NCBI GenBank assembly: GCA_900755995.1
Contig: CAAEIM010000041.1
Coordinates: forward strand, 1-23,661
DNA length: 23,661 bases
Direction of reading: 5' to 3'
DNA from: Clostridia bacterium
GTDB taxonomy: Bacteria; Bacillota; Clostridia; Oscillospirales; Acutalibacteraceae
The position numbers and the translations under genes were made by a program. Each line of letters begins with the position of its first letter. The first letter of the stretch is position 1. Positions 1 to 6,158 of the stretch are shown here, in pieces. The notes below the pieces were generated by a model that ran no database searches, was not told the DNA's origin, and saw nothing but the letters and a program-made list of their open reading frames with translations.

Positions 1-754
1 CTTCTTGCACCTTATTGAATAATTCATCAGAAATAATGCGAGGAATACCGTCGGGAATTTCCATATCCTTATAAGTATATGTGCCAATATAACGCTTATT
101 GCTGAGTATATTTCTGATAGAATTTTTGCCGAATGGCTTATTTTGTATTGTCCTATATCCCTGTGCGTTAAGGTGTTCTGTTATTTCTGCTATGGATTTA
201 CCATCAGCATACATTTTAAAAATTAACCTAACGATAAGTGCCGTATCGGGGTCAATCTGAAATTTTTTATCCTTGTCAATATAAAATCCTAATGTCCTGT
301 TACCGCCTGTGCAAAGACATTTTGAAGCATTTATCTCCATACCTCTGACAACCTTTTGTGATAATTCAGCGGAATAATATTCTGCCATACCTTCAAGCAC
401 ACTTTCCATCAAAATACCGCTTGCGTCCTCGTTGATATTTTCACGGGCGGACAATACACGAACACCGTATTTTTTCAGCTTGTTCTTGTAATGTGCACTG
501 TCATATCTATTGCGAGAAAACCTGTCTAACTGATATACAACGATAAAACTGAAATTCTTGCTTGCACTGTCCTGAATCATCTGTAAAAAATTAGGTCTGT
601 TGTCTGTTCTTCCTGAAATTGCCCTGTCTATATATTCGTGGATAACAGTATAATTATTTCTTACGCAAAATTCGTGACAGACTTTTAGCTGACCTTCAAT
701 GCTTGTTTCCTGTTGATTGTGTGAGGAATATCTTGCGTAGATTACGACATTCAT
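1..754 (-). CDS. Large serine recombinase, cut by left edge
   Basis: This gene encodes a site-specific DNA recombinase of the large serine (TnpX/TndX-like) group, which would cut and rejoin DNA through a 5'-phosphoserine link to integrate or excise an element. The product starts MNVVIYARYSS, with the catalytic serine at residue 10 in the Y-A-R-Y-S context. An LDRFSRN motif follows, then the Recombinase domain (YGVRVL..., ILSNKRYIGTYTY). About 251 codons are visible; the C-terminal zinc-ribbon and coiled-coil part lies beyond the window. I chose ATG at 754 because AGAAAGG sits 9 nt upstream; an in-frame ATG at 763 would have no spacing from that site. It begins 36 bp after the resolvase gene stops at 791, so the two are probably co-transcribed from the promoter near 1412-1440. 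Family assignment is firm; target site and element are unknown. Confidence 0.93.
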   Translation of the reverse strand, partial: MNVVIYARYSSHNQQETSIEGQLKVCHEFCVRNNYTVIHEYIDRAISGRTDNRPNFLQMIQDSASKNFSFIVVYQLDRFSRNRYDSAHYKNKLKKYGVRVLSARENINEDASGILMESVLEGMAEYYSAELSQKVVRGMEINASKCLCTGGNRTLGFYIDKDKKFQIDPDTALIVRLIFKMYADGKSIAEITEHLNAQGYRTIQNKPFGKNSIRNILSNKRYIGTYTYKDMEIPDGIPRIISDELFNKVQE

Positions 755-790
755 ATGTGACATCCTTTCTAATTCATTGTATCAGAGATA

Positions 791-1378
791 TCATCTTTCA
801 ACAATACCCAAATACTTATAAATCGTAGGATAAGACAAATCACATAGCCTTGAAAATTCCTTTTTATTTATCTCACCGTTTTTGTATTTGGGGTAATGCT
901 TATAAAATATATTGGGAATATCGTCTGCGGTTGTGGCTGGTCTGCCTATTGTCTTGCCCTTGGCTTTTGCATTTTCCATTCCGCTTTTTACTCTTTGGCT
1001 TATAATATTTCTTTCCAGCTCGCTGAACACGCCCATCATTTTGAGCATCCCCTCTGTCATAGGGTCGAGTTCCTTACTGCAATCAACAACGAAAGTTCCT
1101 AAAACTAATTTTATATGCTTTTCTTTCGCTAATTCGATAATGTCACAAAGCTGTTTTGTGCTTCGGGTAATTCTGCTGACCTCTGTTGCGATAATCGTAT
1201 CGCCCGACTGCACAATGTTTAACAACTTATTAAGTTCTTTACGGTCAACCTTTGTACCACTCTCATACTCCAAATAAATCGTCGTATCGGTAGCCCCCTG
1301 CTGTTTTAGTTCCCGTAACTGCCTGTTAATATCCTGCATTTTTTCATTTGTGGAACATCTTGCATATCCGTAAATCAT
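791..1378 (-). CDS. Small serine recombinase (resolvase/invertase family)
   Basis: The 195-aa product belongs to the resolvase/invertase family of small serine recombinases, which recombine paired sites to resolve cointegrates or invert DNA. MIYGYARCST carries the catalytic serine at residue 9. A resolvase core follows (TEVSRITRS around residues 74-82, GVFSELERNIISQRVKSG), then a GRP hinge and a C-terminal helix-turn-helix (NKKEFSRLCDLSYPTIYKYL). An upstream in-frame ATG at 1405 would add nine residues, but ATG 1378 has GAGG about 8 nt upstream and gives the standard family N terminus. It is the first gene of a two-recombinase operon with the large recombinase downstream, under a consensus promoter (1412-1440). 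The length is normal and the gene appears intact. Whether it inverts or resolves cannot be told from sequence. Confidence 0.95.
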   Translation of the reverse strand: MIYGYARCSTNEKMQDINRQLRELKQQGATDTTIYLEYESGTKVDRKELNKLLNIVQSGDTIIATEVSRITRSTKQLCDIIELAKEKHIKLVLGTFVVDCSKELDPMTEGMLKMMGVFSELERNIISQRVKSGMENAKAKGKTIGRPATTADDIPNIFYKHYPKYKNGEINKKEFSRLCDLSYPTIYKYLGIVER

Positions 1379-1411
1379 AATGAAAACCTCGCAATTTTTT
1401 ATCACATATTT

Positions 1412-1440
1412 ATTATAAGATATAAATGAAAAGTAGTCAA
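1412..1440 (-). promoter_or_regulatory. Promoter of the recombinase operon
   Basis: On the minus strand TTGACT (1440-1435) and a perfect TATAAT (1417-1412) are separated by exactly 17 bp. The start codon of the small recombinase lies 34 bp downstream of the -10 box. Two adjacent 22-bp direct repeats abut and slightly overlap the -35 box, so control by a bound protein is likely. The rest of the gap up to 1668 is AT-rich and holds only the repeats and the terminator of the gene to the right. Confidence 0.8.
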
Positions 1441-1481
1441 CTGTTTTGTTTATATTTTTAACCAGTTTTGTGTATATTTTT
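1438..1481 (-). repeat. Two adjacent 22-bp direct repeats next to a -35 box
   Basis: Copies at 1438-1459 and 1460-1481 match at about 18 of 22 positions. On the minus strand both read AAAAATATA-x-ACAAAAC followed by a variable end. They lie back to back at two helical turns, immediately upstream of the recombinase promoter. They could be operator sites, a resolvase binding array or an A-rich UP element. The repeat is seen; its role is inferred. Confidence 0.6.
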
Positions 1482-1610
1482 AGTTATTTTTCACAACATA
1501 TAAGTTATAAATAAAAAGAGATGTTTTCTCTTATACAGCTAATACAGCATATAGCACAAGTCTACATTATCTAGTCTTAAGAATATGAATCGTGTTTTTG
1601 TTATCTTTGA

Positions 1611-1650
1611 GTAATAAAAAAGAAACCCTGCAACAAGCAGAGTCCCTTTT
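1611..1650 (-). terminator. Rho-independent terminator after the zinc-ribbon operon
   Basis: On the minus strand ACTCTGC-TTGTT-GCAGGGT forms a 7-bp stem that extends outward with wobble and A-U pairs to about 13 bp (1619-1649). It is followed by TTTCTTTTTT. It lies about 20 bp past the stop of the 132-aa membrane protein gene. Confidence 0.8.
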
Positions 1651-1668
1651 GTTATGTAATACTCAATA

Positions 1669-2067
1669 TTACTTAATGATTGTTATTTTTTCGATTAGAG
1701 GTAATGGTTTTGTCTCACCTTTAACTGCACCTACTATGCTAATAATTTGCAAAACAACAACAACTAAACTGAGTATTCCACCCAGAAAAACACCGATATA
1801 GGGGATAAACGAAATAATCCCTGAAACAATCCACCCAATACAAAAAACTATTGCTTGATTAACGTGGAATTTTAAAAATGGTGAATTTTTGTACTTCCCT
1901 GTGATTAATGGGACTAACACAAAAATACCTATATAAGCAATGACTGCCATAATTTTATTTGCTTCCACATCATTTATATGTGATTGTGTCTGCGTTGTTT
2001 CCCCACATTTAGGGCAAAACTTTGCTCCGTCTTGAATTTGTGTTCCGCAATTTTTGCAAAAAGCCAT
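1669..2067 (-). CDS. Zinc-ribbon membrane protein (DUF4870-like)
   Basis: The 132-aa product has an N-terminal zinc ribbon with cysteines at 4, 7, 18 and 21 (CxxC...CxxC). A short polar linker follows, then three hydrophobic segments at about 39-57, 71-90 and 92-115. The motif FLKFHVNQA before the second segment is typical of small DUF4870-type membrane proteins. No enzymatic function is known or visible; it probably sits in the cytoplasmic membrane with the zinc ribbon inside. AAGGAG lies 8 nt before the ATG. The gene starts 32 bp after the larger zinc-ribbon gene, whose N terminus is nearly the same (MAFCxNCGxxI), so the two are probably one operon of related proteins. A terminator follows at 1611-1650. 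I am confident of the fold, not of the function. Confidence 0.85.
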   Translation of the reverse strand: MAFCKNCGTQIQDGAKFCPKCGETTQTQSHINDVEANKIMAVIAYIGIFVLVPLITGKYKNSPFLKFHVNQAIVFCIGWIVSGIISFIPYIGVFLGGILSLVVVVLQIISIVGAVKGETKPLPLIEKITIIK

Positions 2068-2099
2068 ATCTTTTTCTCCTTACTTTATTTTATTTATAA

Positions 2100-3791
2100 T
2101 TAATTTGTATATCCAAAATATTCTTTTATTTTATCAATTTCAGCTGATTGTCCAAATCGAGATATAGCAAATTCGTAGTATTCAGGGCTATATGGATTTG
2201 TGAGAATTAATGATATTAACGCAGGCAAAATCTTGTCCTGTGGGAAATTAGGATTTGATAAATTATTAAAAATATTTTTTGCTTGTTGGTCTACATCCTT
2301 TGTTTGCCACCATATATCATGTCCTTTTTGTTTTAATGTCCACACTAATGAATTATAAACATTCCAATAATCAACAAATATACGATTAAATAATATATCA
2401 ATTTTTATGCGTCCGTATAATTCAGCCTGTTGCGCACGGTTAATGTTTGAAGCATTTTTCATTGCATTATTACCTACTCCTTTTTTTACGGCGTTAAATG
2501 TTTCAGCTACCGCCATACCTTTTAATGCCCCTTTAAAACCAAAACCGCCGCCAATCATATTAGGAACATAGGACATAGCACCTGCCACTGCTTTTTGATT
2601 CTTTTCAACTGTTAATCTTACGCTTTCCACCATTGCATTATAATCATCAAGTGCAAGATGAAAAGCTGAAGTGTGCAGGTCAAAAAATGAATCAAAAGTA
2701 ACAGTCCAATCCCCCTCAGATATTAATATATCAACCGCTTTTTGTACAATAGGAGAAAGATTATCTTTATATATTTTTGGGAAAAATTCCATAAATGATA
2801 CAAAATCCTTTACCCTCGTTTTATAGTCAGATTTTGCTCTTTCAACACATTTTTCTGCAAACCCCTTGAATTTTTTTCTGTAAGAATTAAATATATCCAA
2901 ATTTTCAGGAATTACCAACGCTTCTCCGTAAAAAGAAAATGTCCTTGCTTTTCCTTTTATTTGTTCCCATATCTCTTGTTCTATTGGCGAGGGTTTTGGT
3001 CCTTTTTGCACAGACTCAAGAGTGTTTTTGATATAAGCAATGATTTCTCTTGCCAAATCTATATTTTTTTGACCAATAGGAATAGAATATTCGTTTATAA
3101 TTAAAGTGTCATCGTTCAACTGTATATTTAAGTCGGTAAACATAATTATGTTTCCGGTAGCGCCACCTTTTGTTGTGTTTCCAAGTGCAGACGTGAAACC
3201 TCCAACACCGTCAAGTGCTTTACCCAATCCCCCGGCAATTTTTCCGCTTAAACCTCCGCCGGACATACCAAAGCTTTTACTGATTACATTAACGCTTTCA
3301 CTTCCTTTAGTACTGCCTGATTTCACATAATACAGCGTTATATAATCATCATATACTTCTATCTTTGAACCAGAAGGTGATTGCAAAATATACTTGTAAT
3401 TTGGGGCATTACCATTCGCTATGTCAATTTGTTTATTTGCATAGGTCAATACTGTTGCAAAGCGCTCATTGTCCTTATGATTGTACCCTAAGGTTAAAGT
3501 TATCCCGTCTTCCGTTTTTGTTTGTGCAACACCATTTGTAATAAATGTTGCTGCGGTCACTAAAGTGATTGGACTTAATTGAGAATATGCATATTCTTTA
3601 GTACCGAAAATCAAAGAATTTTCCGTAAAGACAAAACGCTTTCCAAGCCCCATAGTGGGTATAAATTCTTCGTACATTTGTTGTTTTACTTCTTTTTGAT
3701 TTACACACCCATTATTTACAGCAGTTCCACAGCGAGTACAGAAAGACGCACCTTCATCTATTTTGTTTCCGCAATTTGTGCAAAACGCCAT
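2100..3791 (-). CDS. Zinc-ribbon protein with PH-like and Gly-rich regions, unknown function
   Basis: The 563-aa product begins with a zinc ribbon (Cys 4, 7, 18, 21). Two beta-rich stretches at about 50-125 and 140-260 look like bacterial PH-type folds. The second is interrupted by a glycine-rich insert at about 177-214 (GGGLSGKIAGGLGKALDGV). The C-terminal half (270-563) appears helical and charged, with a weakly hydrophobic Gly/Ala patch near 405-430. I see no catalytic motif. GGAGG lies 9 nt before the ATG. It is the first gene of the operon with the 132-aa membrane zinc-ribbon protein, and a TTGTAT-17-TATAAT promoter lies just upstream. A role in sensing or scaffolding at the membrane with its neighbour is possible but is inference. 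I do not recognise a named family. Confidence 0.8.
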   Translation of the reverse strand: MAFCTNCGNKIDEGASFCTRCGTAVNNGCVNQKEVKQQMYEEFIPTMGLGKRFVFTENSLIFGTKEYAYSQLSPITLVTAATFITNGVAQTKTEDGITLTLGYNHKDNERFATVLTYANKQIDIANGNAPNYKYILQSPSGSKIEVYDDYITLYYVKSGSTKGSESVNVISKSFGMSGGGLSGKIAGGLGKALDGVGGFTSALGNTTKGGATGNIIMFTDLNIQLNDDTLIINEYSIPIGQKNIDLAREIIAYIKNTLESVQKGPKPSPIEQEIWEQIKGKARTFSFYGEALVIPENLDIFNSYRKKFKGFAEKCVERAKSDYKTRVKDFVSFMEFFPKIYKDNLSPIVQKAVDILISEGDWTVTFDSFFDLHTSAFHLALDDYNAMVESVRLTVEKNQKAVAGAMSYVPNMIGGGFGFKGALKGMAVAETFNAVKKGVGNNAMKNASNINRAQQAELYGRIKIDILFNRIFVDYWNVYNSLVWTLKQKGHDIWWQTKDVDQQAKNIFNNLSNPNFPQDKILPALISLILTNPYSPEYYEFAISRFGQSAEIDKIKEYFGYTN

Positions 3792-3838
3792 TATTAAAAA
3801 CCTCCTTAATATTCCATTATCACATTACTAAAAAAAGA

Positions 3839-3867
3839 ATTATATCTTTATATTTTCTTACATACAA
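3839..3867 (-). promoter_or_regulatory. Promoter of the zinc-ribbon operon
   Basis: Minus-strand TTGTAT (3867-3862) and perfect TATAAT (3844-3839) are spaced by 17 bp, and the start codon at 3791 lies 47 bp further on. The -35 box lies inside the 3' end of the glycosylase-like gene, so the downstream pair may be transcribed both by read-through and from this promoter. Confidence 0.65.
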
Positions 3868-4693
3868 TTTTAGCTACACACTTATCGCATTTTGGATTTC
3901 TTGATGTGCATATTTCGCCATAACCGTCAGCACAATAAGACCAAAGGATGTAGTCAACCTCTGCAACTGACTTATTCATTTCCTGTGCAATTTCAGAAAC
4001 GATATCAAATGCTTCATAAACAGGTACTTCTTCATATTCAGAACAGCCAAGTGTTTTAATGCCCAAAATTCTTCTAATGTGTCGGTCAGGTTTGGCAATA
4101 TCATAGCCAACATTTTTTAAGTATTCAGCAACTAACGGTTCTGCCATTTCACTAAACTTATCTTCACTTTTAGGGTTGGCAAGCTGATTTACCAAAGTTT
4201 TCAGTGTTTTATCTTGTTCTAAAAATTTCTGATAATAGGAATCAATGCTACCATACTTCTGTTCAAGGCTCATTAGCTTGTTTATATTCTTTGATACAAG
4301 TGCCTTCATCTGTTTGCGTGTAGAATGACCTGCACAGCCGAGATTTTTAATTTCATCTGCTAATTTGTCAGGGTCACACTGCAACAGATAATCCACATCA
4401 TAATTGTGGAAAATATCGTCAATATGATTTATTCTTCCTGTTTCAATGTCAATACCTTTTTCGATCCGTTCCCAGCGAGTACCCGAACTGAGCATAGAAT
4501 AAACCATAGCTCTGATATGGTCTGTCAGTGTAAAATTGCCGCCGCTGTTTCTTTTGTCAAGCTGATGTTTTATGTATGTGTTATCCCATAACTTCTTTTC
4601 CTGAATTACACCGTCTTTAATCAACAGGTCACTGCGTAATTGTTCGTCCATCTGTATAACAATGTCTGCAATTTCACATATATTTCTTGACAC
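3848..4693 (-). CDS. HhH-GPD-type DNA glycosylase-like protein with 4Fe-4S motif
   Basis: The 281-aa product ends with Cys 262, 269, 272 and 278, matching the C-X6-C-X2-C-X5-C iron-sulfur loop of endonuclease III/MutY glycosylases. Before it, PDRHIRRILG (202-211) resembles the segment that carries the catalytic aspartate in that superfamily (VD-x-H-x-x-R), with Asp203 as candidate. The helix-hairpin-helix turn that normally precedes it (LPGVGxxTA) is not conserved; MAEPLVAEYLKNVGYDI stands in its place. A base-excision or damage-recognition role on DNA is therefore likely but the substrate is unknown. Translation most likely starts at GTG 4693, with a G-rich AAGGGGGG site 9 nt upstream. The gene is divergent from an XRE repressor gene and driven by a consensus promoter overlapped by a dyad. 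It may be a defence, repair or plasmid-type orphan enzyme. Confidence 0.8.
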   Translation of the reverse strand: MSRNICEIADIVIQMDEQLRSDLLIKDGVIQEKKLWDNTYIKHQLDKRNSGGNFTLTDHIRAMVYSMLSSGTRWERIEKGIDIETGRINHIDDIFHNYDVDYLLQCDPDKLADEIKNLGCAGHSTRKQMKALVSKNINKLMSLEQKYGSIDSYYQKFLEQDKTLKTLVNQLANPKSEDKFSEMAEPLVAEYLKNVGYDIAKPDRHIRRILGIKTLGCSEYEEVPVYEAFDIVSEIAQEMNKSVAEVDYILWSYCADGYGEICTSRNPKCDKCVAKIVCKKI

Positions 4694-4750
4694 TTACTTG
4701 TACCCCCCTTCACATTAAAAGTTTAATTATAAAATTGCTTATTTTTCTAC

Positions 4751-4779
4751 ATTATAAACCGATTTACTCGTTTTGTCAA
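4751..4779 (-). promoter_or_regulatory. Consensus promoter of the glycosylase-like gene
   Basis: Minus-strand TTGACA (4779-4774) and TATAAT (4756-4751) are both perfect and exactly 17 bp apart, so this should be a very strong promoter unless repressed. The dyad at 4765-4785 covers the -35 box and part of the spacer. Confidence 0.88.
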
Positions 4780-4785
4780 CGAGTA
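4765..4785. promoter_or_regulatory. Perfect 8-bp dyad, probable operator of the XRE repressor
   Basis: TACTCGTT (4765-4772) and AACGAGTA (4778-4785) are perfect inverted copies around a 5-bp centre. The dyad covers the -35 element of the leftward glycosylase promoter and lies about 60 bp before the rightward XRE gene, the usual place for an operator of a divergent repressor. Position and symmetry are seen; binding is inferred. Confidence 0.7.
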
Positions 4786-4845
4786 TTTAGTATATTTTAC
4801 CGTTTATCCTTACTTTCATATAAAATATGACTTGAGGTGAGCATT

Positions 4846-5187
4846 TTGAATTTTAGCAATAAATTAAGAACTCTTATTGAAGAACGGAGCTTAACACAAA
4901 AACAAGTTGCAAATGATTTAAACATAGCACCATCAACAATGGGCGGATATGTTCAAGGAATTAGTGAACCTGACTTTGGGACTTTAAAAAGATTGGCAAA
5001 ATATTTCGATGTTACAACTGATTATCTTTTAAATATGCACACAAGTAAAACCAACAATTTTATGGAAGACGAATTATTGCGAGTATTTCGTTCAATGACA
5101 GCAGAACAGCAGAGCTTGTTTATTGAACAAGGAAAAGTATTTGTCAGAGCAAACAACAATCGCAAAGAAAAAGCAAAATCATCGTAA
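4846..5187 (+). CDS. XRE-family transcriptional regulator
   Basis: The 113-aa product is a Cro/C1-type DNA-binding protein. NKLRTLIEERSLTQKQVANDLNIAPSTMG... forms the five-helix HTH in about residues 4-60, with the recognition helix around PSTMGGYVQG. A short helical C-terminal part probably dimerises. A GTG at 4837 is in frame but lacks a ribosome binding site. TTG at 4846 has GAGGTGA 5 nt upstream, so I prefer it. It is divergent from the Fe-S glycosylase-like gene and likely represses that promoter and its own through the dyad at 4765-4785. It resembles repressors of phage and conjugative elements. The family is firm; the regulon is inferred from position. Confidence 0.92.
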   Translation: MNFSNKLRTLIEERSLTQKQVANDLNIAPSTMGGYVQGISEPDFGTLKRLAKYFDVTTDYLLNMHTSKTNNFMEDELLRVFRSMTAEQQSLFIEQGKVFVRANNNRKEKAKSS

Positions 5188-5253
5188 TAGATTTTAACCA
5201 TAACGGATAATCGCCTTATCTCCAAAACCTTATATATTTATGTATAAACAACA

Positions 5254-5305
5254 AGCTGTTTTGACAGCTCATATCAAGAACCAAGACCGTTGGACTAACT
5301 GATAT
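5254..5305 (+). other. Hairpin-forming leader before a small gene
   Basis: AGCTGT-TTTG-ACAGCT (5254-5269) is followed by a nested structure with ATATCA (5271-5276) pairing TGATAT (5300-5305) around CCAA-GACCG-TTGG (5281-5293). These lie in the 185-bp gap between the XRE gene and the 62-aa gene and would be in the 5' leader of the latter. This could be a small structured RNA or a leader. I recognise no known family. Confidence 0.3.
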
Positions 5306-5372
5306 GCAAGGCTATTCATCTAACTTGGGTGTAAAACAGATAAAATATATAAACTTTTGGAGTGAAATAATT

Positions 5373-5561
5373 ATGAAAAGATTAGTTAAACAGAGAATTC
5401 AATCCGCAAGTAATTTTGCCGATACCAAAGTTGTGTTTACTCCCGAAGAAATTGTTAATCTGCTTTCTCAAATTGATGAACTTAAAGAACACAGAATTAA
5501 GGTTATTAATGATTCTGACGGTCTGAGATTTGTTATCGGTGATTATGAGTATCAAATTTAA
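5373..5561 (+). CDS. Small hypothetical protein (62 aa)
   Basis: The product begins MKRLVKQRIQSASNF and ends VIGDYEYQI. It is charged, with a predicted helix (PEEIVNLLSQIDELKEH) between short beta-type ends, and has no cysteine or membrane segment. The reading frame is open from 5304, but ATG 5373 has GGAGTGA about 7 nt upstream and is the better start. The 14-nt leader ATAAACTTTTGGAG just before it recurs before the gene at 8940, suggesting shared origin or control. A strong terminator follows at 5621-5660. I do not recognise a family; small proteins of this type are common on phages and conjugative elements. Confidence 0.65.
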   Translation: MKRLVKQRIQSASNFADTKVVFTPEEIVNLLSQIDELKEHRIKVINDSDGLRFVIGDYEYQI

Positions 5562-5620
5562 AACTGATACGCAAGTACCAGTTTCTTAACGATTGTATCG
5601 TAAAACTGAATATATATGAC

Positions 5621-5660
5621 AAAAGCCTTTGAACTACTGAATTTCGTTCAAAGGCTTTTC
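5621..5660 (+). terminator. Strong rho-independent terminator
   Basis: AAAAGCCTTTGAAC (5621-5634) and GTTCAAAGGCTTTT (5646-5659) form a perfect 14-bp stem with an 11-nt loop ending in a T run. It ends the rightward 62-aa gene and, being symmetric, may also stop leftward transcription of the 68-aa gene. Confidence 0.88.
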
Positions 5661-5760
5661 TATTACCATATATAAGTATATTAAATCAATGAAAGTGGTG
5701 ATTACAATGTAAATTTTGAAAAAACACACCCTAAATTTCCACTCTAACTATGGTTAGATA

Positions 5761-5967
5761 TCAGTTATGGAACAAAAACTCTTGCGTTTCACTTAATAAG
5801 CGACTTGCTAATCTTAGCTTTTCCTCATAAATATCTGGTAAATCATTCCAATGTTTGACTTTACGAATATTATCCTTTGAATATTCAAGCAATTCAATCG
5901 GACTTACAGGTAATGTCTTCTTAATGTTTTTTAATTTGTCTTTGTTGTGTTTTAATTCTTTACACAT
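5761..5967 (-). CDS. Small hypothetical protein (68 aa)
   Basis: The product starts MCKELKHNKDKLKNIKKTL and is basic and mostly helical, with a second helix at about 48-66 (YEEKLRLASRLLSETQEFL). No motif or membrane segment is seen. GGAGG lies 9 nt before the ATG, which supports a real gene. It is the last member of the leftward primase-helicase module, separated from the helicase stop by a 46-bp inverted repeat. It may be a replication accessory or regulatory protein, but that rests only on position. Confidence 0.65.
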   Translation of the reverse strand: MCKELKHNKDKLKNIKKTLPVSPIELLEYSKDNIRKVKHWNDLPDIYEEKLRLASRLLSETQEFLFHN

Positions 5968-5990
5968 AATTTTATACCTCCAAGTTATAA

Positions 5991-6037
5991 AATTTTACCG
6001 CCATAACCACAATATCGCCATTATGGCGGCTAAAATT
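5991..6037. repeat. Inverted repeat between helicase and 68-aa gene
   Basis: AATTTTACCGCCATAA (5991-6006) and TTATGGCGG-C-TAAAATT (6021-6037) are inverted copies with one extra C in the right arm. The 14-bp centre includes another CGCCA. It lies 5 bp past the helicase stop and 24 bp before the next start, so it could be an attenuator hairpin, an operator or an origin-type binding site. Confidence 0.6.
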
Positions 6038-6158
6038 ATAATTAAAATTCTACAGAGTCGTCATCATCGTCATAATCTGCCAACATCTTAACACTATCAT
6101 CATTATGCGTTTTTAGTTTTTCACTAATTGGAATTCGATATGGCGGTAATGGCGATAT
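6012..6158. repeat. Pair of inverted TAATGGCGATAT 12-mers
   Basis: TAATGGCGATAT occurs on the plus strand at 6147-6158 and on the minus strand at 6023-6012, 123 bp apart, with extra GGCGG/CCGCC cores beside both. One copy sits in the intergenic inverted repeat, the other inside the end of the helicase gene. Such clustered short repeats next to replication genes can be iteron-like protein-binding sites. The repeat is seen; the role is a guess. Confidence 0.4.

Noticed and set aside
3106..3330. Proline-rich plus-strand frame opposite the Gly-rich insert
   Set aside because: It is the complement of the glycine-rich part of the zinc-ribbon gene; no start signal.
5701..5732. Short start/stop frame after the 5621 terminator
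   Set aside because: Only a few codons and no conserved feature; probably non-coding.
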